64,000 nt of DNA from Komagataeibacter sucrofermentans DSM 15973 (GTDB lineage: Bacteria > Pseudomonadota > Alphaproteobacteria > Acetobacterales > Acetobacteraceae): NCBI RefSeq assembly GCF_040581405.1, contig NZ_CP137157.1:2883971-2947970 (forward strand), in the 5' to 3' direction. Positions 1-8,342 of this stretch are shown here, in pieces. Made by a program: the position numbers and the translations under genes. The first letter of the stretch is position 1. Each line of letters starts with the position of its first letter. Below the pieces are notes generated by a model that saw nothing but the letters and a program-made list of their open reading frames with translations, was not told where the DNA came from and made no database searches.

Positions 1-605
1 AAGATCGAGATCCGCTCAAGCCCCAGCAGGCTGTCGCGCACGGATGAACTCAGGTCGCCCGACCGCCCCACCCGGCGCAGCATGTTGCGCAGCAGGTTGG
101 CCGCCTGCGCCTGGCTTGGCGCCTCGGACTGAAAGACATCCTTGGACATGCCATCAAGCGACTGGCCCAGGTGCTCCAGAATATCGGCCAGCCGGTCCAC
201 GATGGCCTCGAGCAGCATGATTCCCGCCTCATTGGCGCATAGCGGCGCGGTCTGCCCCGCCACCTGCCGCGCCACCACGTCAAACGCGCTGAAGCCGGTA
301 TAGCGGATGGTCAGGATCCGCTCATGCATGAGCACGAAACCAACGGGAGAGACAAAAAAATCGTCCGGCGTCTTGCGCACCAGCGGCGTGGAGAGATAGA
401 CGGCATCCCCTTCCATGAACAGGCGCGATGAACTCTCGATCTCGTCAAGCTGGGCGCGGGTGGGAATGCGCAGGCCCGTAATCTGGGCGGCGAGGGCTTC
501 CTCATCTGTGGTGGGGTCAAGCAGGTCCAGCCATGCCGCACCTGCCGCATCTGCCGCCGTGGTCACGGTGCGGGCCGGTGCGCCGGGATGATGCGCTAGA
601 AACAT
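1..605 (-). CDS. corA: CorA family divalent-cation transporter, N-terminal part (3' end outside window)
   Basis: About 201 residues are visible, read leftward from the ATG at 605; the gene runs off the left edge. The frame begins MFLAHHPGAPARTV and continues through the cytoplasmic CorA domain (WLDLLDPTTDEEALAA, then PTRAQLDEIESSSRLF, then YLSTPLV) into a long helical segment (LLEAIVDRLADILEHLG). This matches the funnel domain of CorA Mg2+/Co2+ channels, with the typical helix that leads to the two C-terminal membrane segments. The diagnostic GMN motif would lie beyond the window, so the family call rests on the N-terminal domain alone. The gene is divergent from trpB. Confidence 0.82.
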   Translation of the reverse strand, partial: MFLAHHPGAPARTVTTAADAAGAAWLDLLDPTTDEEALAAQITGLRIPTRAQLDEIESSSRLFMEGDAVYLSTPLVRKTPDDFFVSPVGFVLMHERILTIRYTGFSAFDVVARQVAGQTAPLCANEAGIMLLEAIVDRLADILEHLGQSLDGMSKDVFQSEAPSQAQAANLLRNMLRRVGRSGDLSSSVRDSLLGLERISI

Positions 606-810
606 GGGCTGTCTTTCGTTGGTTCCTGTCGTTGTTCATCCATCATGCCGGGGCAGGCATGTCAAATCATGACACGCCGCCTTGGCCTGCAAGGGCTGGT
701 CTTTTGCCGCCATCCAGTCCAGAACCGCATGACACGGCAGCCCGGGACGGCTGCATGACGAATACCCCTGAGCCACGCACCTATTTCTTGTTTCTTGCGG
801 AGTAGCGAAG
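606..810. promoter_or_regulatory. corA-trpB divergent intergenic region
   Basis: A 205-base spacer that must hold promoters for both corA and trpB. It contains a short inverted repeat, TGTCA-5 nt-TGACA, near 660-674 that could be an operator. I see no trp leader peptide and no terminator/antiterminator pair, so attenuation of trpBA is not supported here. A GGAG about 8 bases before the TTG at 811 is the likely trpB ribosome binding site. Confidence 0.35.
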
Positions 811-2040
811 TTGAGCGCAACAGACACACAGGCAGGCGCCAATAGCCTGCGCAGCGGGCCGGACGGGCGCGGCCGTTTCGGCATTTTTGGGGGCCGCTTC
901 GTGGCCGAGACCCTGATGCCGCTCCTGCTGGAGCTGGACGCCGCCTACAGGGCCGCCCAGGCTGACCCCGAGTTCCAGCGCGAGCTGGATTTCTACCTCA
1001 AGGATTACGTCGGCCGTCCCAGCCCGCTCTGGCTTGCCCGCCGCATGACCGAGCAGCTCGGTGGCGCCAAGATCTACATGAAGCGCGAGGAGCTGAACCA
1101 CACCGGCTCCCACAAGCTCAACAATGTCATGGGCCAGATCCTGCTCGCCCGCCGCATGGGCCGCACGCGCATCGTGGCCGAGACGGGCGCGGGCCAGCAT
1201 GGCGTGGCCACCGCTACCGTGTGCGCGCTGTTCGGCATGAAATGCGCCATCTACATGGGGGCTACCGATGTCGAGCGGCAGAAGCCCAACGTGTTCCGCA
1301 TGCGGCTGCTCGGCGCTGAAGTCATTCCTGTCACGGCAGGCGCTGGCACGCTGAAGGATGCCATGAACGAGGCCATGCGCGACTGGGTGACCAACGTGCA
1401 CGACACCTACTTCCTGGTTGGCACCGTGGCAGGCCCTCACCCCTACCCGCAGATGGTGCGTGACTTCCAGTCCGTCATCGGCGTGGAAACCAGAGAACAG
1501 ATCATGGCAGCCGAGGGCCGCCTGCCCGACGCCATCGTGGCCGCCATCGGTGGCGGGTCGAACGCCATGGGCATCTTCCACCCCTTCCTCGATGACCTCG
1601 AGGTGAAGCTGATCGGCGTTGAGGCGGCAGGCTGCGGGCTGGACAGCGGGCGCACCGCCGCCTCCATCGAGCGGGGCAAACCGGGCGTGCTGCACGGCAA
1701 CCGCACCTACCTTTTGCAAGATGAGGACGGGCAGATCACCGAGGCGCATTCCATCAGCGCGGGCCTCGACTACCCCGGCGTCGGCCCCGAGCATTCATGG
1801 CTCAGCGATATCGGCCGCGCGGAATATGTGGGGGCGACCGATCAGGAGGCGCTCGACGCCTTCCAGCTCTGCACCCGCACCGAAGGCATCATCCCCGCGC
1901 TGGAAAGTGCGCACGCCATCGCCTATGCCGCCAAGCTCGCGCCCACCATGGGCAAGGACCAGATCATCGTGGTCAACATTTCCGGCCGGGGAGACAAGGA
2001 CATCTTCACCGTAGCCGAACATCTGGGAGTGAAACTGTGA
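811..2040 (+). CDS. trpB: Tryptophan synthase beta chain
   Basis: A 409-residue protein that condenses indole with L-serine to give L-tryptophan in the cytoplasm, in an alpha2beta2 complex with TrpA. The PLP lysine is K102 in HTGSHKLNN, and the phosphate-binding loop GGGSNAMG is present near residue 247. Length is normal for the family. The start is TTG at 811, with GGAG upstream; no in-frame ATG fits the conserved N-terminus better. The stop overlaps the trpA start in the four bases GTGA, implying translational coupling. In many Alphaproteobacteria trpF sits directly upstream; here its place is taken by divergent corA. Confidence 0.97.
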   Translation: MSATDTQAGANSLRSGPDGRGRFGIFGGRFVAETLMPLLLELDAAYRAAQADPEFQRELDFYLKDYVGRPSPLWLARRMTEQLGGAKIYMKREELNHTGSHKLNNVMGQILLARRMGRTRIVAETGAGQHGVATATVCALFGMKCAIYMGATDVERQKPNVFRMRLLGAEVIPVTAGAGTLKDAMNEAMRDWVTNVHDTYFLVGTVAGPHPYPQMVRDFQSVIGVETREQIMAAEGRLPDAIVAAIGGGSNAMGIFHPFLDDLEVKLIGVEAAGCGLDSGRTAASIERGKPGVLHGNRTYLLQDEDGQITEAHSISAGLDYPGVGPEHSWLSDIGRAEYVGATDQEALDAFQLCTRTEGIIPALESAHAIAYAAKLAPTMGKDQIIVVNISGRGDKDIFTVAEHLGVKL

Positions 2041-2873
2041 GCCGCATCGCCCGCCGCTTCGCCACCCTGCGCGCGCAGGGCCGTGGCGCCCTGATCCCTT
2101 ATGTCGAGGCCTGCGACCCCGATTACGACACCGCGCTCGCCATCCTGCGCGGCATGCCTGCCGCCGGTGCCGATCTGATCGAGGTGGGCGTGCCCTTCTC
2201 TGATCCGTCAGCCGATGGCCCGACCATCCAGAAGGCCGCCCTGCGCGGGCTGAAGGGTGGCTCGACCATGAAGCGCGTGCTGGAAATGGTCAGCACCTTC
2301 CGCAAGGACGATGACGAGACCCCGATCATCCTGATGGGCTACACCAACCCCATCGAGGCCTACGGGCCGGAACGCTTCTGCACCGATGCAAAAGCCGCGG
2401 GCGTGGACGGGCTGATCGTGGTCGACATGCCGCCGGAGGAAGCCGACCTGCTGGCAGGCCCGGCAGCGGCAGCCGGGCTGGACATCATCCGCCTCGTTGC
2501 CCCCACCACGCCCGATGCGCGCCTGCCCATCGTGTTCAATGGCGCGTCGGGCTTTGTCTATTACGTCAGCATTACGGGCGTAACCGGCACGCGCACGGCC
2601 AGCACCGATGAACTGGCCGCCGCCCTGCCGCGCCTGCGCAAGGCTACCGACCTGCCGATCGCCATCGGCTTTGGCATCCGCACGCCAGAACTCGCGGCCA
2701 ATGCCGTAAGCGTGGCCGATGCCGCCGTAGTGGCCTCCGCCCTGCTCAACACGCTTGAGGGCACGCTTGATGCGGATGGAAAAGCAACAGCCACAACCGT
2801 GCCTGCCGTGCTGGAGCAGTTGCGGGCGCTGGCCGACGCCGTGCATGCCGTGAGCAAAACCGGCTCAAAATAA
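2037..2873 (+). CDS. trpA: Tryptophan synthase alpha chain
   Basis: A 278-residue TIM-barrel enzyme that splits indole-3-glycerol phosphate and channels indole to TrpB. The catalytic acids are E49 and D60 in [17 protein letters not shown]. The start is GTG at 2037, overlapping the trpB stop; an upstream extension in the same frame lies inside trpB and is not real. The usual TAGDP loop after strand 2 reads VEACDPD here, a departure in an otherwise canonical protein. A hairpin repeat element follows the stop and separates trpBA from accD-folC, genes that are often contiguous with trpBA in this class. Confidence 0.96.
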   Translation: MSRIARRFATLRAQGRGALIPYVEACDPDYDTALAILRGMPAAGADLIEVGVPFSDPSADGPTIQKAALRGLKGGSTMKRVLEMVSTFRKDDDETPIILMGYTNPIEAYGPERFCTDAKAAGVDGLIVVDMPPEEADLLAGPAAAAGLDIIRLVAPTTPDARLPIVFNGASGFVYYVSITGVTGTRTASTDELAAALPRLRKATDLPIAIGFGIRTPELAANAVSVADAAVVASALLNTLEGTLDADGKATATTVPAVLEQLRALADAVHAVSKTGSK

Positions 2874-2891
2874 TCCATTGATAAAAAAACA

Positions 2892-2972
2892 GAAGTTTCT
2901 GGATGCCGCCTTTTTTGAAAAAGGCGGTATTCTCTCGAAGCTTTTTGTAAAAAGCTTCACCAAAAACTTTTT
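2892..2972 (+). repeat. Interspersed composite hairpin repeat, copy 1
   Basis: A two-hairpin copy of the window-wide element. Left arm AGAAGTTTCTGG, hairpin B (GCCGCC with a T-run/GAAAAA centre and GGCGG), a linker, hairpin A (GAAGC with a T-run/TAAAAA centre and GCTTC), then right arm ACCAAAAACTTTTT. It lies about 18 bases after the trpA stop and upstream of accD. The outer arms pair imperfectly with each other, so the RNA could form a three-way junction ending in U-rich sequence. A role in transcription termination is likely but inferred. Confidence 0.8.
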
Positions 2973-3091
2973 ATGGTTTGTGGGCCGTTTCACCGGCAAT
3001 TTTCCACAACGGTGCCTGCAATGACAATCTGGCCCAATCGTTCATCTGCCTGTATGGAACAGGCCTCCAGAAAGCTTAAGGGAGAGGCAAC

Positions 3092-3958
3092 ATGAGCTGG
3101 CTGACCGAATATGTGCGCCCCAAGATCCGTGGCCTGCTCAAGCGGGAAGTGCCGGACAACCTGTGGACCAACTGCGAATCGTGCGAGCAGATGATCCTGA
3201 CCAAGGACCTGCGCAAGGCGCTGAATGTGTGCCCGCATTGCGGCCACCACATGCGCGCCTCCGTGCCCGAGCGGCTGGAATGGACGTTCGATAACGGGGA
3301 ATACACCCGTATCGAGCTGCCCAAGGTGCCGGTTGACCCGCTCTCCTTCCGCGATCGTAAGCGCTATACTGATCGGCTCAGGGATGAACGCGCCAAATCC
3401 CACCTTGAGGAATCGATGGCCGTAGCCCATGGCCAGATCGGCGGGCACAATGCGGTGGTGGCCGTGATGGCGTTCGAGTTCATTGCCGGCACCATGGGCG
3501 CGGCACTTGGCGAGGCTTTCCTTGCCGCCGCCCGCCTGGCCATCCTGCAGCAGTCACCACTGATCGTGTTTACCGCATCGGGTGGCGCGCGCATGCAGGA
3601 GGGCATGATCAGCCTGATGCAGATGCCGCGCACGACAGTTGCGGTGCAGATGCTCAAGGAAGCAGGCCTGCCCTACTTCGTGGTGCTGACCAACCCGACC
3701 ACGGGTGGCGTATCCGCCTCGTTCGCCATGCTCGGTGATGTGCAGATTGCCGAGCCCAATGCGCTGATCGGCTTCGCGGGCCAGCGCGTGATCGAGGATA
3801 CGGTGCGCGAGAAGCTGCCCGAAGGCTTCCAGCGCGCGGAATACCTCCTTGAGCATGGCATGCTCGACATGGTGGTCAAACGCGGCGACCTGCGCGAGGT
3901 GCTTGGCCGCCTGACAGCACAGCTCAACTACCGCCACATTGCCCCCCGCGCCGCCTAA
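3092..3958 (+). CDS. accD: Acetyl-CoA carboxylase carboxyltransferase subunit beta
   Basis: A 288-residue cytoplasmic subunit that, with AccA, transfers the carboxyl group from biotin to acetyl-CoA to make malonyl-CoA for fatty acid synthesis. The N-terminal zinc ribbon is intact: C28, C31, C47 and C50, spaced C-x2-C-x15-C-x2-C. The crotonase-like core follows, with SGGARMQEG near residue 166 and the PTTGGVSASFAM segment. GGGAGAGG before the ATG is a strong ribosome binding site. folC starts 18 bases downstream on the same strand, the common accD-folC pair. Confidence 0.97.
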   Translation: MSWLTEYVRPKIRGLLKREVPDNLWTNCESCEQMILTKDLRKALNVCPHCGHHMRASVPERLEWTFDNGEYTRIELPKVPVDPLSFRDRKRYTDRLRDERAKSHLEESMAVAHGQIGGHNAVVAVMAFEFIAGTMGAALGEAFLAAARLAILQQSPLIVFTASGGARMQEGMISLMQMPRTTVAVQMLKEAGLPYFVVLTNPTTGGVSASFAMLGDVQIAEPNALIGFAGQRVIEDTVREKLPEGFQRAEYLLEHGMLDMVVKRGDLREVLGRLTAQLNYRHIAPRAA

Positions 3959-3976
3959 GCTACGGAAACCCCGCAC

Positions 3977-5299
3977 ATGAAAGCGCCCGCCCTCGGGCCG
4001 GAATTCGTGGGCCGCACAGGGCAGATACTGGAACGGCTGAACCGGCTGTATCCGGCCCTGATCGACCTGTCGCTCACCCGGCTTGAAACGTTGCTTGGCC
4101 GCCTTGGCCACCCCGAGCGCCACATGCCGCCGGTCGTGCATGTGGCGGGCACCAACGGCAAGGGCAGCACCTGCGCCTTCATGCGCGCCGTGGGGGAAGC
4201 TGCGGGCTGGCGGGTGCATGTGCTCACCTCGCCCCACCTCGTGCATGTGACCGAGCGCTTCCGCATTGCGGGCCAGATCGTGAGCGAACACGAACTCGCC
4301 GCCGTGCTTGAAGAGATCGAACAGGTCAACGCAGGCGCCCCCATTACCGTATTCGAGGTGCTGACAGCGGCAGGCTTCATGCTCAGCACCCGCCATCCGG
4401 CGGATCTGACCATTGTGGAAGTCGGCCTCGGCGGCCGGTTTGACGCGACCAACGTGATCCAGCGCCCGGCAGCCTGCGCCATTACCGCCATCTCGATGGA
4501 CCACGAGGCCTTTCTGGGCGATACGCTGGCTGCCATTGCAGGCGAGAAAGCCGGGATCATCAAGCACGGCGTGCCGGTCGCCACGGGCCGCCAGCCTGCC
4601 GCGGTGATGGAGGTTATTGCCCGCACCGCACAGGCACAGGAAGCCTCGCTGTGGCGGCGCGATCATGAATGGTTCATCGAACCGGCAGCAGACGGCACGG
4701 GCCTGCGCTACCGCGACGTGCACGGCACGCTGGACCTGCCCCTGCCCGGCCTGCGCGGCGCCCACCAGATTGATAATGCGGGACTGGCCATCGCCACCCT
4801 GCGGGCAAGCAGCCTGCCGGTACCCCGCCAAGGCTGGGCAGGCATTGCCCAGGCCCGCTGGCCCGCGCGCATGCAGCGCCTGTCAGGCCATCTGGCCGCC
4901 ATGCTGCCTGCGGGGTGGGAACTGTGGCTTGATGGTGGCCACAACCCCGGCGCGGGTGAAGTGCTGGCGCAGGTGATGGACGGGTGGGCGGACCGGCCCA
5001 CCCATCTGGTCATTGGCATGAAGCAGACCAAGGATGCCACCGGCTTCCTCGCCCCGCTGCTGCCGCGTGCCGCCTCCATTCAGGCCGTGGCGGAGGAAGG
5101 CCAGCATCTGGCCCAGCCCGTGGCCGACATCGTGGCCGCATCCGGCGGTCGCGCCACGGCAGGCCCGACCCTGCACGCTGCCCTGACCCACCTCGTGGCC
5201 AAGGCAGGCGCGGATGCCCTTCCTGCCCGCGTCATCATATGCGGCAGCCTGTATCTGGCAGGCGTGGCGCTACAGCAGGATGGCTGGCAGCCAGACTGA
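3977..5299 (+). CDS. folC: Bifunctional folylpolyglutamate synthase / dihydrofolate synthase
   Basis: A 440-residue Mur-ligase-type enzyme that adds L-glutamate to dihydropteroate and to folates, using ATP. The P-loop GTNGKGS is at residues 58-64; the LTSPHLVHVTERF segment and VGLGGRFDATN motif typical of FolC follow. The C-terminal domain has the Mur-ligase signature DGGHNPGA. It is probably cotranscribed with accD and ends at a repeat element shared tail-to-tail with the next, opposing gene. pabB and pabC, which supply the folate precursor, lie near 53-55 kb. Confidence 0.95.
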   Translation: MKAPALGPEFVGRTGQILERLNRLYPALIDLSLTRLETLLGRLGHPERHMPPVVHVAGTNGKGSTCAFMRAVGEAAGWRVHVLTSPHLVHVTERFRIAGQIVSEHELAAVLEEIEQVNAGAPITVFEVLTAAGFMLSTRHPADLTIVEVGLGGRFDATNVIQRPAACAITAISMDHEAFLGDTLAAIAGEKAGIIKHGVPVATGRQPAAVMEVIARTAQAQEASLWRRDHEWFIEPAADGTGLRYRDVHGTLDLPLPGLRGAHQIDNAGLAIATLRASSLPVPRQGWAGIAQARWPARMQRLSGHLAAMLPAGWELWLDGGHNPGAGEVLAQVMDGWADRPTHLVIGMKQTKDATGFLAPLLPRAASIQAVAEEGQHLAQPVADIVAASGGRATAGPTLHAALTHLVAKAGADALPARVIICGSLYLAGVALQQDGWQPD

Positions 5300-5307
5300 A
5301 AACGGAT

Positions 5308-5392
5308 AAAAGTTTCTGGTGAAGCTTTTTGAAAAAAGCTTCAAAAAAAGAATGCCGCCTTATTTTGAAAAAGGCGGCACCCAGAAACTTTT
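5308..5392 (+). repeat. Interspersed composite hairpin repeat, copy 2
   Basis: A two-hairpin copy in the reverse order from copy 1: left arm AAAAGTTTCTGG, hairpin A (GAAGC...GCTTC), linker, hairpin B (GCCGCC...GGCGGC), right arm CCAGAAACTTTT. The arms are almost perfectly complementary. It fills most of the gap between convergent folC and the MFS gene, where it could terminate transcription from both sides, since either strand ends in a T-run. Confidence 0.82.
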
Positions 5393-5406
5393 ACTTTTAT
5401 ATCAGC

Positions 5407-6822
5407 CTACTTCTCCTGCGGCAGTGGCGTACCCTGCCCAATCTCGCGCAACGGCAGGCCCGCCATCAGGCGCTGCTCGATCTTTTCAAGCGACATGTCC
5501 CGCGTCTCGGGAATAAAGCGCCACGTAATCAGCACGAAGAACAGGTTGAAGCCCGCAAACAGCCAGAAGGTCGGGCCATTGCCCATCCACTGCAGCAGCG
5601 ACAGGAAGCTTGCGCCCACGATCATGTTGGCGATCCAGTTGGTGAGCGTGGAGATGGAAATGCCAAGGTCACGCCCCTGCAACGGCTGCACCTCCGAGCA
5701 CAGCACCCACATCAGCGGCCCCGCCGACATGGCGAAGCCGGAAATATAGATCAGCAGCATGAACACCGCGATGATCTGCTCCGACTGGTCCAGATGCGGG
5801 CGGTTGAGCATGAAGCCAAGGCAGCCCATGCCCACGGCCATGATCAGGAAGCCAGTATAGAGGATCGGCTTGCGGCCCCAGCGATCGACAAGGCCAATGG
5901 CGATGAAGGTGGCCAGCATGTTCACCAGCCCCACCATGGCGGTGCACCACAGCTGCGCGGGGCCAACATAGCCTGCGAGCGCGAAGATCTTGGGGGCGTA
6001 GTACATCACCACGTTCACGCCGGCGAGCTGCTGCATGACCTGCAGCGTCATGCCCAGGAAGATGGAGCGGCGGAAATTGCGGTTGTTGCGCAGCAGGCTC
6101 CAGCCGTGCTGCTTCTGCTGCAGCTGGCGGCTGATGTTCTGGATCTCCTGCATGGCCACGCTCCGGTCGCTGCGCAGGTCTTCCAGCACTTCCAGCGCTT
6201 CCTTGCGGCGGCCGCGCATCATGAGCCAGCGCGGGCTGTAGGGCAGGAACAGCACGCCAATCAGGAACAGCACGCCCGGCACGGCGGCCACGGCGAACAT
6301 GCCGCGCCAGTTGCCCGCATAGCTGAACATGGTGTTGCTGAGAAAGGCGATGAAGATGCCCGCCGTGATCATGAGCTGGTAGGTCGAGATCATGGCGCCA
6401 CGCGCCTGCTCACTTGCAATCTCGGACAGGTAGAGCGGCGCCGTGAACGCCGCCACCCCGATGGCAAGCCCCATGATGAGCCGCCCTGCAATCATGGACG
6501 GGATCGACCACGCCAGCGCGCAGGCCAGCGAGCCCGCCACGAACACGGCCGCCCCCACCAGCAGCGCATGCTTGCGCCCGATCTGGTGCGACATCCAGCC
6601 CCCGCACAGCGAGCCAACGGCAGCACCACCCATCATGGCGCTGACAATCCATTCCTGCTGCAGGGTGGTGGCGTGGAAGGTGGCAGCTAGCAGGTCGAGC
6701 GCACCGGAGATGACCCCGATATCAAGCCCGGCCATGAGGCCTGCAAGTGCCGCGAGGCAACCAATAATGAGGGTACGCATCCGTGCCGAATCAAATACGG
6801 CGGGCGCGGGCTGATTTTCCAT
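5407..6822 (-). CDS. Sugar porter family MFS transporter (GalP/XylE-like)
   Basis: A 471-residue inner-membrane protein with 12 predicted helices, likely a sugar:proton symporter. Sugar-porter signatures are present: DIGVISGAL in helix 1, the RLIMGLAIG region before helix 4, the loop PYSPRWLMMRGRRKEAL between the halves, DRWGRKP after helix 8, and PETRDMSLEKIE at the C-terminus. The ATG at 6822 gives the normal N-terminus. The substrate cannot be read from sequence; glucose, xylose or galactose are typical. A second family member is at 11.5 kb. Confidence 0.9.
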   Translation of the reverse strand: MENQPAPAVFDSARMRTLIIGCLAALAGLMAGLDIGVISGALDLLAATFHATTLQQEWIVSAMMGGAAVGSLCGGWMSHQIGRKHALLVGAAVFVAGSLACALAWSIPSMIAGRLIMGLAIGVAAFTAPLYLSEIASEQARGAMISTYQLMITAGIFIAFLSNTMFSYAGNWRGMFAVAAVPGVLFLIGVLFLPYSPRWLMMRGRRKEALEVLEDLRSDRSVAMQEIQNISRQLQQKQHGWSLLRNNRNFRRSIFLGMTLQVMQQLAGVNVVMYYAPKIFALAGYVGPAQLWCTAMVGLVNMLATFIAIGLVDRWGRKPILYTGFLIMAVGMGCLGFMLNRPHLDQSEQIIAVFMLLIYISGFAMSAGPLMWVLCSEVQPLQGRDLGISISTLTNWIANMIVGASFLSLLQWMGNGPTFWLFAGFNLFFVLITWRFIPETRDMSLEKIEQRLMAGLPLREIGQGTPLPQEK

Positions 6823-6866
6823 TAAAATCCGGTCCTTTGATATTTTTCTTGTTGCCGGTGATCACA

Positions 6867-7409
6867 TTATTCCTGCCGCGCGAGACCGGTCAGGAGAAAG
6901 AACGATACACCATATTCGCGCGTGCGGTCGGGATCATGTTCCAGCAGCCTGTCAATGACAAATCGTTTTACCCTAAAAACAACAGGGCTATCTGATCTAT
7001 GCCCTGCTTCACAGTCCGATTCCATGACTTCCATCATATTTGCAAGCCATGGAAGCACGCCGGGGCGCTCGGTCAGCACAAGCGGTGCCCGTGGCGAGAA
7101 CAGGACCGTGCCACGCGCGCGCAGCGTGTCCAGCCCGGCGGCCGTGGTAATGTGGTAAAGATAGCCATCCGGCCCGTCATCAGGGCGCAGGCTGCGCGCC
7201 GGGACCAGGGCCAGCCCCAGGGTTGCGACATCAAGATAGGTCAGCGCATGCGGGCGGTCCGTCGTGGCGGTGGCAAACAGGTCGGGCTGGGGCACCACGG
7301 GCGGCGGTGGCGCGGCGAGAGGCGCCACGGGCCGCCTGCGGCGCGGGTGCCGGGGCGCCGTGGGTATGAGCGGCAGTCCCGCCATCCTGCCTTTGCGCTC
7401 CCGCCCCAT
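6867..7409 (-). CDS. Hypothetical protein with a LYHIT motif
   Basis: A 180-residue protein I do not recognise. The first 45 residues are basic and proline-rich (PRHPRRRRPVAPLAAPPPPVV) and probably disordered. The folded part starts near residue 58 and contains GYLYHITTAAGLDTLRARG at residues 82-100, then LVLTERPGVLPWL and a C-terminal EYGVSFFLL. An aromatic-His-x-Thr followed by a helix with a Gly is the usual opening of ADP-ribosyltransferase-like folds (DarT, DUF952), but this is pattern resemblance only. The start is uncertain; ATG at 7385 is an alternative. No signal peptide or membrane segment. Confidence 0.55.
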   Translation of the reverse strand: MGRERKGRMAGLPLIPTAPRHPRRRRPVAPLAAPPPPVVPQPDLFATATTDRPHALTYLDVATLGLALVPARSLRPDDGPDGYLYHITTAAGLDTLRARGTVLFSPRAPLVLTERPGVLPWLANMMEVMESDCEAGHRSDSPVVFRVKRFVIDRLLEHDPDRTREYGVSFFLLTGLARQE

Positions 7410-7473
7410 GCATCCGCCCCATCAATACCGGCTCACGCCCCGACAGGGCCGCGCCTGCTCCGTTCAACCACCC

Positions 7474-7971
7474 TCAGCCACACGCGGCGCACAGGCCTTC
7501 AGCCTCGATGGTGGTCTGGCGCATTGTAAAGCCCCGCGCCTTCGTCACCTCAAGCAGTGCCTTGAGGATATGGGGATCATCGAGTTCGGTCACCCGCCCG
7601 CACGCGCTACAGATCAGAAATTGCGCCGCATGGACATGCCCATGGCAGGCATGCCCCGATTCCAGCATGTGTCGGCACCCCACAAAGGCCGAAAGCCGCT
7701 CGATCTTGTGGATCAGCCCCTGCTCCATCAGAAAATCCAGCGCCCGGTACACCGTGGGCGGCGCCACCGGCCTGCCCCGGCTGGCGCGGATCTGCTCAAG
7801 CAGTTCATAAGCGCCGAGCGGCCGCTCGGCGGCGAGCACCAGCCCAAGCACCAGACGGCGCATGTCGGTCAGCCTGACCGAGCGCGCGGCGCACAGGCTG
7901 GCTGCCTGCTCAAGCAGGGCCTCGATCCCTGCGGGCAGGCCGGTTCCAGCCGTCTGTGTCATGCGGGCCAC
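7474..7971 (-). CDS. zur: Fur family transcriptional regulator, Zur-like
   Basis: A 165-residue winged-helix repressor, likely zinc-responsive. The recognition helix region reads PTVYRALDFLMEQG. The metal-binding domain has an HGHVHAAQF stretch, a CSAC pair and a C-terminal CAAC pair, the two CxxC motifs that hold structural zinc in Fur/Zur proteins. GTG at 7971 is chosen because AGGAG stands seven bases before it; the ATG at 7962 lacks such a site. No znuABC genes are visible, so the Zur rather than Fur or PerR assignment rests on motif layout. Confidence 0.8.
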   Translation of the reverse strand: MARMTQTAGTGLPAGIEALLEQAASLCAARSVRLTDMRRLVLGLVLAAERPLGAYELLEQIRASRGRPVAPPTVYRALDFLMEQGLIHKIERLSAFVGCRHMLESGHACHGHVHAAQFLICSACGRVTELDDPHILKALLEVTKARGFTMRQTTIEAEGLCAACG

Positions 7972-8034
7972 TGCGGTGCTCCTGTGCGGTTGCCGGGGGG
8001 TTCCGACTACCCTGCCCGGTGCCCCGGCAGGCGG

Positions 8035-8166
8035 TCAGTCCGGCAGGTGATCCACCCACATGGCCATCAGGGCCACGAAAAGGGCAAGTCCCGCATGTAT
8101 CCAGATCAGCCCGCGCAGCGTCAAGACAGGAACCTGCGGGGCGCGTGCGCGCGGGGTCTGTGTCAT
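8035..8166 (-). CDS. Small single-pass membrane protein, 43 residues
   Basis: A short frame with a strong ribosome binding site (AGGAGG, about 10 bases before the ATG at 8166). The product starts MTQTPRARAPQVPV, has one hydrophobic helix (LIWIHAGLALFVALMAMWV) and ends VDHLPD. A basic N-terminus followed by a single helix suggests an N-in membrane miniprotein, comparable in size to accessory subunits of oxidases or transporters. It lies 63 bases upstream of the Zur-like gene on the same strand. I do not recognise a family; the good ribosome site and neat intergenic placement are the reasons to believe it. Confidence 0.6.
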   Translation of the reverse strand: MTQTPRARAPQVPVLTLRGLIWIHAGLALFVALMAMWVDHLPD

Positions 8167-8244
8167 GGCGTCGGCTCCTCCTGTCGCATTGCTCGGTTAT
8201 GCATGCGCCAGAAGGCTGGATTTTTTCTTAATATGAAGAAGTGT

Positions 8245-8328
8245 AAAAAGTTTTTGGTGAAGCGTTTTGCAAAAAACTTCAGAAAGAACGCCGCCTTTGT
8301 GAAAAAAGGCGACCTCCGAAAACTTTTA
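8245..8328 (+). repeat. Interspersed composite hairpin repeat, copy 3
   Basis: Left arm AAAAAGTTTTTGG, hairpin A with changes (GAAGCGTTTTGCAAAAAACTTC), linker AGAAAGAACG, hairpin B with a weakened stem (CCGCCTTT...AAAGGCG), right arm CCGAAAACTTTT. It lies directly 3' of the flavin reductase gene on the minus strand. The stems have mismatches, so this copy is partly decayed. Confidence 0.75.
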
Positions 8329-8342
8329 TCTTCCGGGCCGCA

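Noticed and set aside
606..810. trp attenuator upstream of trpB
   Set aside because: No leader peptide with Trp codons and no terminator/antiterminator hairpins.
3554..4831. Minus-strand frame of 425 codons across accD and folC
   Set aside because: Crosses two conserved genes in antisense, without motifs.
5329..6690. Plus-strand frame of 453 codons opposite the sugar porter
   Set aside because: Antisense of a 12-helix transporter; His/Gln/Arg-rich, starts inside a repeat element.
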